This document shows, piece after piece, positions 1 to 11,536 of a stretch of 64,000 nt of DNA. Source of the stretch: Evernia prunastri (lineage: Eukaryota > Ascomycota > Lecanoromycetes > Lecanorales > Parmeliaceae). Position 1 is the stretch's first letter. The number at the start of each line of letters is the position of its first letter. The notes under the pieces are model-generated. The model did no database searches. It was given only the letters and a program-made list of their open reading frames with translations, and was not told where the DNA came from. A program made the position numbers and the translations under genes. The stretch covers positions 44,726 to 108,725 of the forward strand of contig NKYR01000124.1 of NCBI GenBank assembly GCA_003184365.1, in the 5' to 3' direction.

Positions 1-1
1 G

Positions 2-669
2 ACACCACCGCCACGTGCACCGCCAGGTTACGGACGCCGACACGCTGCTACAATGTCTGGCGGCAGCAGAATGATGCCTCCGAGGTCCCGAGCTCATTCG
101 TCTCATTCCGGTCGCTTCGGCCCCTCGGGCCGTGGGACACCACAGAAACAGGTCCCTCCACCCCAACCATTGAACGTTCTCCCGTCTCCTCATCTTTTGA
201 AAGAAGACACTTTCCTGCCAATGGACTTTGCACCTCCCACAACGGCTAGAGAGCGACAAGCTGGTCGTTCGGAGAGCCCACGGGGAGGGTTGAGGCCATA
301 TTCGCCAATTGTGCCAGCTCACATGCCCCTCGCCTCGTCATTCGATGATCTCGCCCCAATGCCTAGCCCGTAAGTCATCCACTCCTTGTCCAGTTGGGGG
401 TCATATCTAACGCAGATTGTAGTCATCTACTCCGCCAGTCTGGAACCTTCACTGCGCTCGACTTTGCCCCGCCTCCTCGCTTCAGGAACAACGATACCGC
501 CTCCGACTCCGGCTCAATCCGCAGCAACCACAGCGGTGTCTCAGCACGGACGAACCAGAGCATACGCGCCGGTGCGTATCGTGTCAGTCGCATACCAAAG
601 GAGTTTGTGGGTACGAAGCAGGACCTCAACGAGGCGTTGAAGCCGCAATGGAACAATCATGCATTATAG
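2..669 (+). CDS. Unrecognised low-complexity protein, 3' part only
   Basis: The reading frame is open from the left edge of the window, so the 5' end lies outside. Two exons are visible, 2-369 and 423-669, separated by a 53-nt intron (donor GTAAGT at 370, acceptor TGTAG at 422) that keeps the phase. The encoded segment is rich in Pro, Ser, Arg and Gly, looks disordered, and ends in a more ordered, basic C-terminus (motif RIPKEFVGTK). No domain was recognised. An internal ATG at 53 could be misread as the start, but the codons before it are open and of the same composition, so I treat the gene as truncated by the window edge. Function unknown. Confidence 0.6.
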
Positions 670-1220
670 ACACTTGTGCTTTTGCTCCAGCACGACTGCA
701 TAGCATCTCGTCAGGGTTGCTGCGCAACGCGAGGTGGAACCATAATGAAGAGACGTACATGGCCTTGTACAGCATCTTGGTAATTATAAGCCGTTTTCAA
801 CAAAAGAATAGAGCTAGGGGATGTCGATGATTTGAGGGAGTTCATTTGGAACGAACACCTTGGAGCCTAATCATCGAAAATATGGATGGAGAGGTCCACT
901 TCTCTTCTAATGTAATCATATTTTAGAGATAGTGGTTCATAGCAGATCAATAGAAAGACTGCTAATTCTTATCTCACTCTCCCTCAACTCTTGATGCTTG
1001 TTTGCGACCGTGTACTTGTACTTGTACCATGGAGACAAAGCGACCAACCGTCTTCAAGGCCTTCCTCTCACCCCAGACTTCACGCAATTGACCTACCGGT
1101 CAGCGCAACCAATCCATTCCCCCCTTCTGCATCGTCCCTTCCTCCCTTACCTCCCCCATTCCCTCCCCAACCACATCCCCACACCCCACTCCCCCCCCAA
1201 ACCCCAAACCCCAAACCCCA
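670..1220. other. Intergenic, nothing coding
   Basis: AT-rich to about 980, then a strongly C-rich, pyrimidine-biased stretch that ends in about three CCCCAAA units (about 1195-1218) just past the stop of the minus-strand CCDC25 homologue. It probably holds the 3' UTRs of the two convergent genes. No gene seen. Confidence 0.6.
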
Positions 1221-2523
1221 TCACATAAAATCCTCCTCATCAAACCCCTCCTCATTGCTCCTCGCCCCCTCCCTCCTCCCCCCCATCCTCAACTCCTCGT
1301 ACGCCCTCTCCCTCCCCTCCCTCTCCTCCCTCCGCGCCGCCGCGACGCGCTCCTCCTCTTTCCGCCGGCGCTCCCCCTCCGCCCGCCGCGCCGCCCGCTG
1401 CGAGGCCAGGTGGGCCTCCTTCGCCGCGGGCAGGGCGTCTGCGGGGACCGTCCGGCGGGTTTTCTCGAGCCGGTTGATGGTTGGGTTGTGCCGGGTGGGG
1501 ATGAGGTGTTTTTTCGTCTGTGTTGGGGGGTTAGTCGGTTGGAGGGGGGGAGGGAGGGGAGGGGAGCAGAGGGGAGGGAGGGAGGGAAGGAAGGGGGAAG
1601 GGATACCTTTTTCGGATTGACGAAGCCCACCTGGCCCGTCGCCATGCCGGCGTTCTTGTGCAGGTTCGTCCAGGGGGTGTAGATGATGGTGACGTTGTCT
1701 TTCTTGTTGCCTGTGGGGGTGTTTTTCAGCATTGTGGATATCGTATGTTTTTCAAATCATCATTCATCATAAAATATCAGCCGCTTCCTTCTCCTCCCCC
1801 TCCCCCTCCCCCTGGCTTCCTTTGCTCTTTCTCTCACTCTCTCACCCCCACCTCCCCCCCGTCTCTTACTTGGAAAGATGATACCAAGAACGGCAGACGA
1901 ACGCAGCTTCTTTTGGAAGGGTGAGGGAGGGGGCGAAGGGGGCGCGCCAACAAGAACGAATCGAATCAAAATTAAAACGAAACGAAAACGAAAACGAACC
2001 TTCAATCGAATTCGCCTTGGTCAGCTGCGCGCACTCCTCTACCAGCTCCTTCGGCAGCGCGTCCCATGTCTGCTCCGGCGTGAGGCGCAGGTAGATGTGC
2101 GCCGAGGAGAGGTTGTCGGCGTGGAACTGGGTCGATATTGGTTCGTTCACCGGGTTCTCCTTTTCATTTGGAGGGTAGAGAGAGAGGGCGGGGGTCCCGT
2201 TGGGAAGAAGAGGGGGTGGGAGTTAGGAGGAGGGACGTACCCTGTGAATGAGTCAGATGAGTTGGTGTTGGATGGCGGTTCAATGAGATGGAGAAGTAGA
2301 TAAGGGTCTGCCTCACCAGACATCGCAATCCCAGCCGAACTTGATCAGTTCTTCGTCTGGCGGGCGGTGCGGTAATATCAGCTTTGAACTGCTCGTGTTG
2401 GCGAGAGCCAGAGCCGGGGGGGGGGGGGGGGGGGAGAAGGGAGAACGGACTCTCGAATTTATCTTTGCCTACGTAGATGGTGGCCGGCGGGTCAGTTACG
2501 TTGGAGGTGAAGTAGTAGACCAT
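1221..2523 (-). CDS. JLP2: CCDC25/Jlp2 family protein (NFACT-R domain)
   Basis: Five exons: 2523-2451, 2356-2317, 2126-2000, 1710-1607, 1517-1221. The N-terminus MVYYFTSN and the blocks TIYVGKDKFE, LIKFGWD, SSAHIYLRL, ANSIEG, IIYTPW and GQVGF follow the CCDC25/Jlp2 (DUF814, NFACT-R) family in order. The C-terminus is a charged Arg/Glu coiled coil ending EEDFM, as in animal CCDC25. Human CCDC25 has been reported as a membrane DNA sensor; the fungal role is unclear. Intron 1 contains a run of about 18 C on the coding strand and has a weak GTCCGT donor. The exon 2/exon 3 junction does not join in phase by a canonical splice: one base is missing at the conserved Trp codon. Family call is firm, that boundary is not. 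Confidence 0.88.
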
Positions 2524-3054
2524 TGCCGTTTGGTGGAGGAGCTTCGAGGTGGGTTGGGCAGCGGGAAGGGGAAGGGGGAGGGGTTTAGAAGTACGTATAA
2601 CACGATATTGAGGAAGGAAGTCGGTGAAGGGGTGCGGATTGCCTGGGAAGGCTTGAAGGCAAGCTTGGGGACTGCTCAATACAAATTTTTGGGTTTTCCT
2701 TTGGTTTGTATTGGTGTAGGAAGTTCCACGCATGACATTCGAATGTGCGATGAAGCTGAGATTGAGAGCTTGTACTGTGGTCAGGTTTCCATACAAGCAT
2801 TCGGTCTATGTCACAATTTGTTCATGTATACGGGGAAGATGTTTAGAGTGTCTATGCAATTAAATTAATTGATGTATCTTTTTTGCGGAAAGTGGTATCA
2901 TCATCCCCTCAGAACACCTCACATGATGCGACAAAACCCCAGGAATCACCCCTAACATGGAGGGACGAGGCTCGGCCAAAATCGAGCAACATGTGGACCA
3001 TGATCGGAACCGCGCAGAAAGATATGTATGTACATGAATAACATGATAGTGGAT
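2524..3054. other. Intergenic: promoter of CCDC25 homologue and 3' flank of carrier gene
   Basis: No plausible gene. It contains the upstream region of the minus-strand CCDC25 homologue (from 2524) and the 3' flank of the minus-strand mitochondrial carrier gene (below 3055). Confidence 0.5.
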
Positions 3055-4779
3055 TTAGTCCACTGAATCGAGCAACACCGGGTCCGGTAGCTGATTGATC
3101 TTCTTCTTGATGAATTCGAAGGACGAAAAAAAGACAATGTTCGTAAGGCAAGACCGAGCCATTGCAAGACCAAAGCCTATGGGTAATGTATCCATATTAG
3201 CACATACGGTATGGATGTCGACTGGGGGTGGCAACTTGCCTCGATAAGATTTACGATTGAACCACGCTATCTTCGGGTATTTCACCGCAGTGTTTCTTTC
3301 GAGACACTTGCGCTGATATTCGGTTTTTACGGAGTCAAAGGGATAAGTCTGACGAGAGATCAGTCTTTCGGTGTCAACGATTACCACCCTCAGGAACTCA
3401 CGCAGGTTACAGAAGCCAAACCACAGGCACCGCCAGCCATAGCTACGGACAACGGAGAGGTCGGAGAATTACTGCCTTGCAGCTTAACTAGCATCTGTTT
3501 AGTGCTTTCGTATGTCGAGAAGTAAATAGCTGATCCAATAGTATCTCTGACTAGAGGAAGCTGGTGAGCGGGCGAAGCCTGATTTGTTATAGTATGATGA
3601 ACTTACCGATATGGATTCGGAATCCAGCGTACAGTCCAAGAAAGCCACGGAGCTTGAGGATGTTGATTGCGGTCTTAATCGTTCCCTTCTGCTGGTAGCT
3701 TGATCTGATTGGGTCCTTGAGCGCATCGGACATGCTAGATTTATTGCCCTTCGCCATCATTTCGGACGTTTGCGCAGCAATTTTGGTGATCTCGAAAGGA
3801 GCTAGATGTGTCTTAGATTTTGGGGTGCCATGAAGTGCAGAATCAAGACCCACCAGAGTAAAATGAGATGATCGATCCAGCGGTAGCACCAGCGGCCGTA
3901 AAACATGCTATTGTAGCTAAGGTAGGAATACTTCCGGGTCGGTTGACGATGACAAGTGGCTCGTCGCCCCCAGTGGCTTGCCCGATTAATGCAGAGTACT
4001 TGTATTTTGCCTTTTGGTACACGGAGAACGACAGGGTCCTCCCGAATGTAAAGCTGAAGAAGGGACCTAAACCACCTTTAAGACGCAAGACATTAGCCTC
4101 CATGACAAGAAATTGCTAATGGGGGAAATTTTGTTTCATGCGACCCCAGCCGAGAAAAAGCACAGAACACCAATGCCTTTAATGTCTCGGCTCCGATAGC
4201 AAGGCCCCAAAGGCAATGGCAAGCACAGCGGGAATACATTATCTCAGAGGTTGAATGCCTCTCTTACAGCAAATTGAGAAGGCGATAACTAACCACGATA
4301 GAAGCCCTTTATTCCCTCCGTCTTATATCCATCTTTCATGCACTCTAAGACAGTATGGTGGCGGCCGAACCTTCTGCCATGTTAGACTTGCCATTGAAGT
4401 AGCAACAACGATGGATGCACGTACGCTTGCATGCGAGTTTTGACGCTGTCCAAAGGATACTATACGACGATTAGCATTATGGCAAAGAAAAATGGCATGA
4501 GGAGCTTACAGAAACTGTTTGAGAGAGCATGATGCTAAACCCGGAGGCGATGCTTGTACGGTAGTACTTCGCCCAATGTTTTGTGATTTCATGTTTCGTA
4601 GTCAAAGCTGACGCGGTCCGAGTCGTTGAAGTTGGGTCCGCAACCTCCTGAGAGCTTGCTCCATCGCCATTGTGGCGGTCTTGACCATTGGCCATATTCA
4701 TTTGGTCTATAGGCCACAGCCTCTTGCGGTTTGTGTAGTGTCGAGGCCTGCTAGGAGTCGCAGATGGATGAAGAACCAA
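3055..4779 (-). CDS. Mitochondrial carrier (SLC25) family protein, YFR045W/Mrx20-like
   Basis: Eight exons keep phase throughout: 4779-4510, 4459-4425, 4373-4294, 4075-3854, 3801-3607, 3544-3402, 3348-3240, 3176-3055 (about 391 aa). Three carrier signatures are visible: YPLDSVKTRMQ, APFEITK and TYPFDSVKTEYQ, each starting a repeat, with GFYRG, LGLYAGF and SYRG matching the carrier repeat pattern. The SFSVYQKAKYKYS segment and the PFE signature resemble the fungal YFR045W group, which is proposed to transport organic anions; the substrate is not readable from sequence. The last intron (3239-3177) is a GC-AG intron. Inner mitochondrial membrane location is expected from the family. The start is uncertain: Met at 4779 or the in-frame Met at 4701. 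Confidence 0.88.
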
Positions 4780-6077
4780 GGGTAATCCATCAGAGGCTGC
4801 TCAGATCATAACAGAGGCCAACTCCAGCTATCTGCTCGGCGTTCAGCCTTTATTCGTTTTGGCGATGGTGAAAGGTGTAAGGAAGCGAAGAGTTCCGGTC
4901 AACTCAAGTGTCGATGGTAGCTCGTCCGGGATAGAATGAAGAAGCGTGACCTAGGGTGGGGTGTGCAGAAAGAGGACCAAGAGGAGTGAAGACTGTATCA
5001 TGAGACGCGGGACTATATAAGATGATGTATAGATAGCCTGTCACCAAAAAAGGAATCGACCAGGGGGATTGTTATAGCTATACAGAAGAAAGAGGGGGCA
5101 AGAGGCTTTTATTGTAGAGCGAGGGTGACATTGTTATAAGTTACGAGTGAGTTAGAGCATAATAAAAGTACTTCGATGGAGTAGGTACTTTTTTCTCGCG
5201 CCCGCAGTTGGAGGAGCTGCCAAGCCCTAAAATCCACTGAAAAGTACCTAGTTAAGGAAGCTAGTGGGCTCGGTGGGTTAGGCTTGCCCTGCATTTCAAG
5301 TCGCACCAACCTACCAACTCCACACTCACACAACAGTAATTAGTACTCAAAATTCACTGTCAGTCTGACAGATGCACTGCTGGCACACATATGCACAAAG
5401 GTAAACAAAGAAAACTTCATCACAGATGATAACTTACCATTTGAAAAATGCTCAAAGACTCTTGCACGTCAGGAAAGCAGGGGTTAATGTTGATAATGCA
5501 CGTAGCAATTGTAAGCTTCCTCCAAATCCAGTCGTCTAACCATTCTGAATAACCAATCACCCCAACGCGCTATCATTGAGTAATTTGAAGCCTTTCAGCG
5601 CTGCATCATCAAGCAACTGCTCTCCAGGCAAGATTTAGTACCACACGCCCATGTGCATGATACCTCCCCCCTGCTTAACGGCTATCATACAAGCCTAGAC
5701 AGACTATTCGACAATCGCTGCTGATAAACAAGTAATAACGTGGAGACTCGAACAGAAGTGAATCAGCTTCACAACCTATGAATCTGTCTCAACAATAGTA
5801 ATACAATGCTTGGACTTTTGGTTCATCGAGTATCAGCAGCATCAGCTACGGCCTGGAGCTACTTGACCTGATGGTCTCTCAGATTACTCCATCAATCAAG
5901 CACAACAATATCGTCTGGTCTTTTTCTTTGCCCAAGTCTAAGGTCGTCGTACTCACGCCGGACTGGTCGGACATTTTCTGGACGTGTATCAATTACACCA
6001 ATGTAGGGGCGTTCGCCTTCAGTCGATCCATTCAACGGTTGGTTCTTAGTCTGTATGTTGGTGTCCCTAGGAATGGA
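4780..6077. other. 1.3-kb intergenic region, no gene seen
   Basis: AT-rich, with only short unconvincing frames. It holds the upstream region of the carrier gene and the 3' flank of the minus-strand DUF2293 gene. A TACCTAG motif that recurs in other spacers lies near 5246. Confidence 0.5.
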
Positions 6078-9000
6078 TTAGCAAAGTCGAAACTGGGGCT
6101 TGAGTGCTATATCAAACCAAGATCCCGTAGCTATCCTTGAAGCATGTGGTGATACACGTCTTTCGAAAGGTTCGGCCCCTTTTGCTTCGGTATATCGTTG
6201 ATCAGAATGAAGATACGATGACACATCTTGTCTGACAGGCCAGATTGGTTGCCGTGGCACCTCAGAAAGTTGTTGTATACGACTCGGCGGGTGGTCGAAA
6301 TTAGTCGCAGCTGGTTGGCGATCACCGATGTCGTGCGGATACGCATATGTCGAAGGCTCCATATCTACATGGAAAGTTAACCGACTTCTTGCGCGAGGGC
6401 ATGTTCGTGAACTTTAGCCATGATTGTAGCATGAGCACAGGTCAACATACCTGTTAATGGCCCTGTATGTCTTTGAATGCCAGCCGTAGCAGTAGAAGGG
6501 ACGTAGATAACGCAGTCCGGCCTTCGATCATCGTCCTGCTGCCTATAATTGATGGACATGTCACTAAAGCGAGATGGCATCATTCTTTCAGCTACTTCCA
6601 CGGGCTGTACACGACGCATCATCCCATCGGAATCGGCATAGACTCGATCACTATATGTATTAAGACCAACATCGTGACGTGAGGAAAAACCCAGGTCACT
6701 ACTTTCATGATGCCTAGGAACGGATTGAGAAGAGTCGAAGAAAGAAGGAGAGTCGTTGTAATACTCCGGCGGTGCAATGACAGCACGTGAAGGAAATTGG
6801 AAATGCTCGTCATTCTCTGAATGAGAAAATGAAACCTGATAGTGATCGCGTGGCTGCGGATACCGTTCCCCGCGATCAGCTACTTCGTCTGGACGCCTTT
6901 CTGTTTGCCCACGAGGAGGGAATAGCTGAAGCTCCTGGTGGAGGATGGGAGGTCTCGCCCGTTCCTCTTTGGGAGGAAGTGGTACAATCCTCTTGTCTGA
7001 GGCAGAATGCTCGGTCTCATCACGATATACAACCCCATGGGGCCGTTCATACCGGAGTCGACGGTCATGTATCTCCTCAATGGGAACTAAAACAGTTCTA
7101 CCTTGACTGTGAGGTTCAACGAGGCGCTGATCTTCGACTCTGCGCCTCTTGCTACTTGGTAGCTCCTCACAGTCATGAAGATTTATAATCGAAGGCGCGG
7201 GATATTGCAGTGTTCCGCGATTGGGGGATTGTTGTGAGCCAAAGGGGTTTACTTGCCGTGCTTTTCCATACAGCGATGTCAGGTCGCTCTGCTTATCAGG
7301 AAAGTCCCTCTCGATAGAAGGAAGCACCTTCTCGGAGCGCCGGCGCGATTGCGGTTCAACATCGTGAACATAGAGATCATTACCATTTTCTCGTTTAGGG
7401 TCATGTTGGCTTACAAATCTCTCGCCTTGATCAGAGGCTCTATTTGGCATATGTCGCAGCTCAAGTGGTCGTGTTCCGTTTTTTTGAGGCTGATTCTCCT
7501 CGGCGTAATAGACCCTCGTAGGGTGTTCTAGGCTTCCTTCGTGAACACGCTGATCTTGTTGGGACGGGTGGGCGATCTAGCAATGTTCAGTACTCTTCAT
7601 GTTTCAGCTTGCTTACCTCTAGGTCCATTGTCCACGATTACAGCTGGCTTAGTTGTGAACCGGACTTACCTGTTCTTCTGATATATATCTGGGATCCCTT
7701 GCGTTGTGATAAGGGTCGACTCCATAATTGTCTGGCCTCGCTACTGGCATTAGGCGCGTCCGGGCCGGTACTCGACCTACTCTATGTTCCCCGTGTCCGG
7801 CCAAATGAGGTGGATGGTCTTGATTATGCAGTTGTTTTGACAAGGGATGGATACCATTATGTTCGGAGCTTGCAAACACTGGTAGGTGCGAATGGTCATT
7901 ATGGACATTCGGATTCTCTGGATGCTTTCTGCGACGATCTAGCGCCTCTTCGTAGACTCTTTGTCGATGTGTTCCCATGCGATCTAGTCTGTGTTGGTCA
8001 TACTGAACTTGCCTGCCCAGTTGATTGCGACCCAAGTATTGAATTTCCATGTCTGACTCGGGGCTGTTGGAGTCACCGCGTTCAACTGTACGATTGACGT
8101 TGGAATAGTCAACAGGCTGAATCTGCATATCTCCCTCTGATATGTATTCAACACTGCTATCGCGCTCAGTCTCTTCGGGCCGCATTCGCAGACTCTCTTG
8201 CGTTTCATCTCCTTCGTCATCGTCTGGGATTACAATGACCTCTCGGAGTACATCATCCATATCTCCAGCGTCATTATCATCTCCACGCCACCGTATTAGA
8301 CGATCTAGACACGGTTTCTCGACCCTTCGGCGGGCCTCATTATACGGGACTTGCCTTAAGAGAGAGTCGTAATCGGTATATGTGTGACGGATGTGAGCAA
8401 TCACGGCAAGCTGTGCACGTCTCACGAGGCTTAGATCAGCAACCGTACCGACAAGACCCTTGCCCTTGTAGCTGTCAGCGATTGAAATCAGATCGAGCAT
8501 ATGACTTTACCTTCTGGAAAGATCTACCAACGATGACGTGTAAGTCTTGATTAGGTATATTAGGAAATAAGTCTCTAATCGTCTCTCGAGCTGAAGTATC
8601 AATCACTGCTTGTGGAAGAGATATATCAAGCGCTGGCTGGGCGTTCCGAGTCCCGGCCTTCTGTTTCTTCTGCTTTGTTGGCCGCCTGTCATCGTGCTCT
8701 TGCACATCTTCTAGATGTGCAAAATTGGACTGCAGAACGCGGCCCGAATCTAAAAGCGTTACACCGAGGCTGTCGCATGCTTTCTCTACGGTAACACTTG
8801 GGAAATGGAACCCAACCCGATGAATCTCTCGGGACAATCCTTGACGCGGATGCTTACTAGTCTTCAAAACGTCAATTTGATATTCTGAGCTGAGGTTTGA
8901 AACCTACCGAAACGATAAAGACTGTCAAGCCGTCTTCTCTTGCTAATTTCTTACATCGGTTCGTCAGTTGCGGATCTCCAGCGGGAATAAAAGTGTAGCC

Positions 9001-9224
9001 TTTGGGAGCTTTCTGTTCAGGATATAGCTGTAGAACATATCAGATTACAGGGCAGGAGTCCGCGTCTAAGGTTATCTACGCACAACAGTCTTAAGCTTTT
9101 TCTGCTTCTCAGCAATCTCCTCAAGGATGACCTTATAAGGTGCCTTCCGCTTTTGATCAGCTCTCCTATGTCGATCAGCGGCTGACGGGCCTGCAGAGGC
9201 ATGCCGTTCATGGACACGAGTCAT
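6078..9224 (-). CDS. DUF2293 domain-containing protein
   Basis: Six exons: 9224-9084, 9027-8908, 8861-8511, 8464-7670, 7576-6451, 6364-6078 (about 939 aa; every junction keeps phase). The first exon is short and starts MTRVHERHAS. Residues about 27-115 carry the conserved fungal blocks APYKVILEEI, GYTFIPAGDP, LTNRCKKLA and REIHRVGFHFP. Residues about 165-260 form the DUF2293 domain (ISLPQAVIDTSARETIRDLFP, then VRRAQLAVIAHIRHTYTDYD). The remaining two thirds is disordered, charged and rich in Arg, Asp, Pro and His. The molecular function of DUF2293 is unknown. The last exon is the least certain; if the 6450-6365 intron is not used, translation would end at 6377. Confidence 0.82.
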
Positions 9225-9643
9225 ATTTTTTCAATGTAAGTACAACAGCTATACCAGCTGTGAAGACTTTGAGCGTGTTCGCCCCACTTGAGTTGAGCAG
9301 AGCTGGCGTTTTGAGCTCTTCATGATCCTGTCCTCTTGAGTTTATATTTTTTTCTTCTTGCTGTGATGGCCTCATAGAAATCAATTTTCTATAGCAAGGA
9401 CTCTGCTGATGGCCTCCGCCACATTCAAGGGTGTGTACTGCTTTTTGGGATTATTGATTTGGCAGGAACCTTGGTGCTTGGGACTCAGGAACGAAAACAG
9501 GCCCGAGAGGCGAGCGAATATTTACGCGGCTTGTCCCGCCGCTAAATACGTGGGGCTTGGGGCAAGTCTACACCGAGGCGCCCGTTACCTGTACTCATTA
9601 TTTTTGACGCCTCAGGGAGCATAGTACTCACTTACCTGTTCTC
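9225..9643. other. Divergent spacer between DUF2293 and DUF1763 genes
   Basis: 419 bp between the divergent starts at 9224 (minus) and 9644 (plus); presumed shared promoter region. No further gene or clear motif. Confidence 0.5.
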
Positions 9644-10126
9644 ATGGTTCCCAGCAATCAAGAAATTCTGACATCTTATCGAATTCTTTACCGCCATGCA
9701 ATGTACGCGGTACAGTATGCGGCTCCTGCAAAATACACTTTGAGAATCCTCCTTGAAAACGCATACCGAACAGGAAATGCAGCAGATTACGACGCCGAGA
9801 AAATCAACAATACCGTTACTTTCTTGAAGGGCGCAGCCAAAGAAAAAGGGTTGGAACATAGGATTCTGAAAAATCTGCTACATACTTGGTTCTGGGACGT
9901 GGAGAATGGGAAGTATAGGAAAAGGTGTGTTTTGAGGCGTCGTCATGCACTTGCATTATGCTGACAGTACCGAAGTCTGCGGTCAAAGACAGTCAATATG
10001 AGGACTAAACAAAGTCAGGCTGCCATACAGCACTTCGAGATCACATTAAAGATGCTCAACGAGAGCATGGGAATGTGTCTTCCTACGACCTTGACCACCA
10101 GACGCGAGTCACCAGCCACAGACTGA
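9644..10126 (+). CDS. Small DUF1763-type protein with LYR-like motif
   Basis: Two exons, 9644-9924 and 10015-10126 (130 aa), joined in phase with a GTGTGT donor and acceptor AAAG at 10014. The N-terminus EILTSYRILYRHAMYAVQ resembles fungal DUF1763 proteins and contains an LYR tripeptide followed by a basic helix, as in complex-I LYR (mitochondrial assembly) factors. Exon 2 supplies the conserved-looking helix FEITLKMLNESMG. A mitochondrial assembly or translation role is inferred only from the LYR-like pattern and from mitochondrial genes nearby; no function is established for this group that I can name. Confidence 0.7.
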
Positions 10127-10288
10127 CGCCATGGATCAAACATACGATAACTCGAAGACTAGGAAAACTTCACACGGCGCTACTTTGTTCATTGGTCTTA
10201 AGGCTCTAGTCACCTGGATCACGTTCATTGTAGATGGGGAGTAGTCAGAGAACATCGACGACTTCCACGGCCCCCTCAATGCTGGCCT

Positions 10289-11011
10289 CTATGCGCCCTT
10301 GTATCCATATCTGAGGTCTTCTAGTGCATCTACATCCACAGAAAGCATCAAGTTTCTCGCGAGCATGATGACTATGAATGATACTACACAACTATTAGAC
10401 GATCAGATTACCATTTCACAAAGAAGATGCTGCCTACCCAGGGGCAACAGACAAAGCAACCAGAACCCATCATGTACGCCTGGCTTGCCTCTAAAAGTTA
10501 AGGCGTTCAAGGCGCAAAACAAGCTCAGGACACCATTGAGGTAGCTGATATATTGATGGACTGGTCCCTGGGGCCCTAAATGCCTCTTCGACTTTATACG
10601 GTTTGGCGAATTAGGCTTCGTGTTAGGGATGAAGGTCAGGATGTAGGCCGTGGCAATGAGGGAGGTCATGCAGAGAAGGCTGACGAGCCAGGCTTGGACG
10701 AGACGCGACATGACCAGCGCGGGGATATATGCCATGGCGGAGACACTGGGGACGGCGAGGAAGATCCGCTGGCGTGGTTCAGAGCGGGGCTGCCATACTG
10801 CATTCAGGACAGACCTACTTTGTATTCCTCATTACGCTCGTCATTCTCGGCTCTGAGCTTCGCGATGAGCTTCTCTTGCTCTAGGTGCTAGTATCAGTAC
10901 GAATCGACACTCTTTACAATTCCGGCTGTAACAACCTTCCTCGTCAAGGTACTTCGGAATATCATCGTCGTCGTTACTAAGAAATGTTCTTCGTAATCTC
11001 ATAGCAGCCAT
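10289..11011 (-). CDS. Conserved fungal membrane protein of unknown function
   Basis: Four short exons, 11011-10936, 10880-10819, 10768-10438 and 10383-10289, join in phase to a 187-aa protein. It starts MAAMRLRRTFLS, has an acidic stretch (DDDD, then DEEEQEKLI) with a predicted helix, two or three hydrophobic segments (around RIFLAVPSVSAM, LVSLLCMTSLIATAYIL and GFWLLCLLPL), and a conserved-looking tail ending EDLRYGYKGA. I recall this layout from uncharacterised proteins in other filamentous ascomycetes but know no function. The three introns of 50-55 nt break the gene so that no single frame shows it. Confidence 0.72.
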
Positions 11012-11536
11012 GCGGTGAAGTAGAAATTGCTCTGAGATTTGCGCAGCGAGATCCTAAGTTACAGTGCACTGTACCTTACGCCCGCCTTGCCAAGAAATCT
11101 GCGCCGAGCTCCATGCCAATCGGGCATGAACCGGGCGCCGCTTTGTGATGATGTGATCCTGTCCGTCTTTACGCATCCAATGCTGGGAACCTCTGCTGAT
11201 GTAATGCATGAGACTTGTCGCACTGGTTGTTATCCTGGCCTTCTTCAGATCAGCCTTACCTCGCCTTGATTCTACACGGTCACACTTACGCATGAATGCT
11301 GCCGGGGTGCTGGGTAATAATTTACCAAATGATAAGCTTGAAGGAATCCTATTCGCCAATTTCTCCTGTTAGAATAAATGCTTTGGGCCTTGGTACTTGG
11401 TGATCGGTGATCGGCAATGTAGACTTGGATTCAAGGAGAGAGAAAATTGTCGTGTATGCGGTGATTTGGCCGAGCATTCGATATGACTGAAAAGCACATT
11501 TTTATCTGTGGGGCAACCATAAAGCAGTGCTGGAGC
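11012..11536. other. Intergenic, no convincing gene
   Basis: 525 bp between two minus-strand genes. A 101-codon minus-strand open frame (11359-11054) has no recognisable features and atypical composition; it is not called. The region probably contains the promoter of the membrane protein and the 3' UTR of COA1. Confidence 0.4.

Noticed and set aside
1195..1220. CCCCAAA units resembling a telomere repeat
   Set aside because: Only about three units in a C-rich 3' UTR, flanked by conserved genes; not the fungal telomere TTAGGG.
6467..6682. Plus-strand frames inside the DUF2293 region
   Set aside because: Antisense shadows of a well-supported multi-exon gene.
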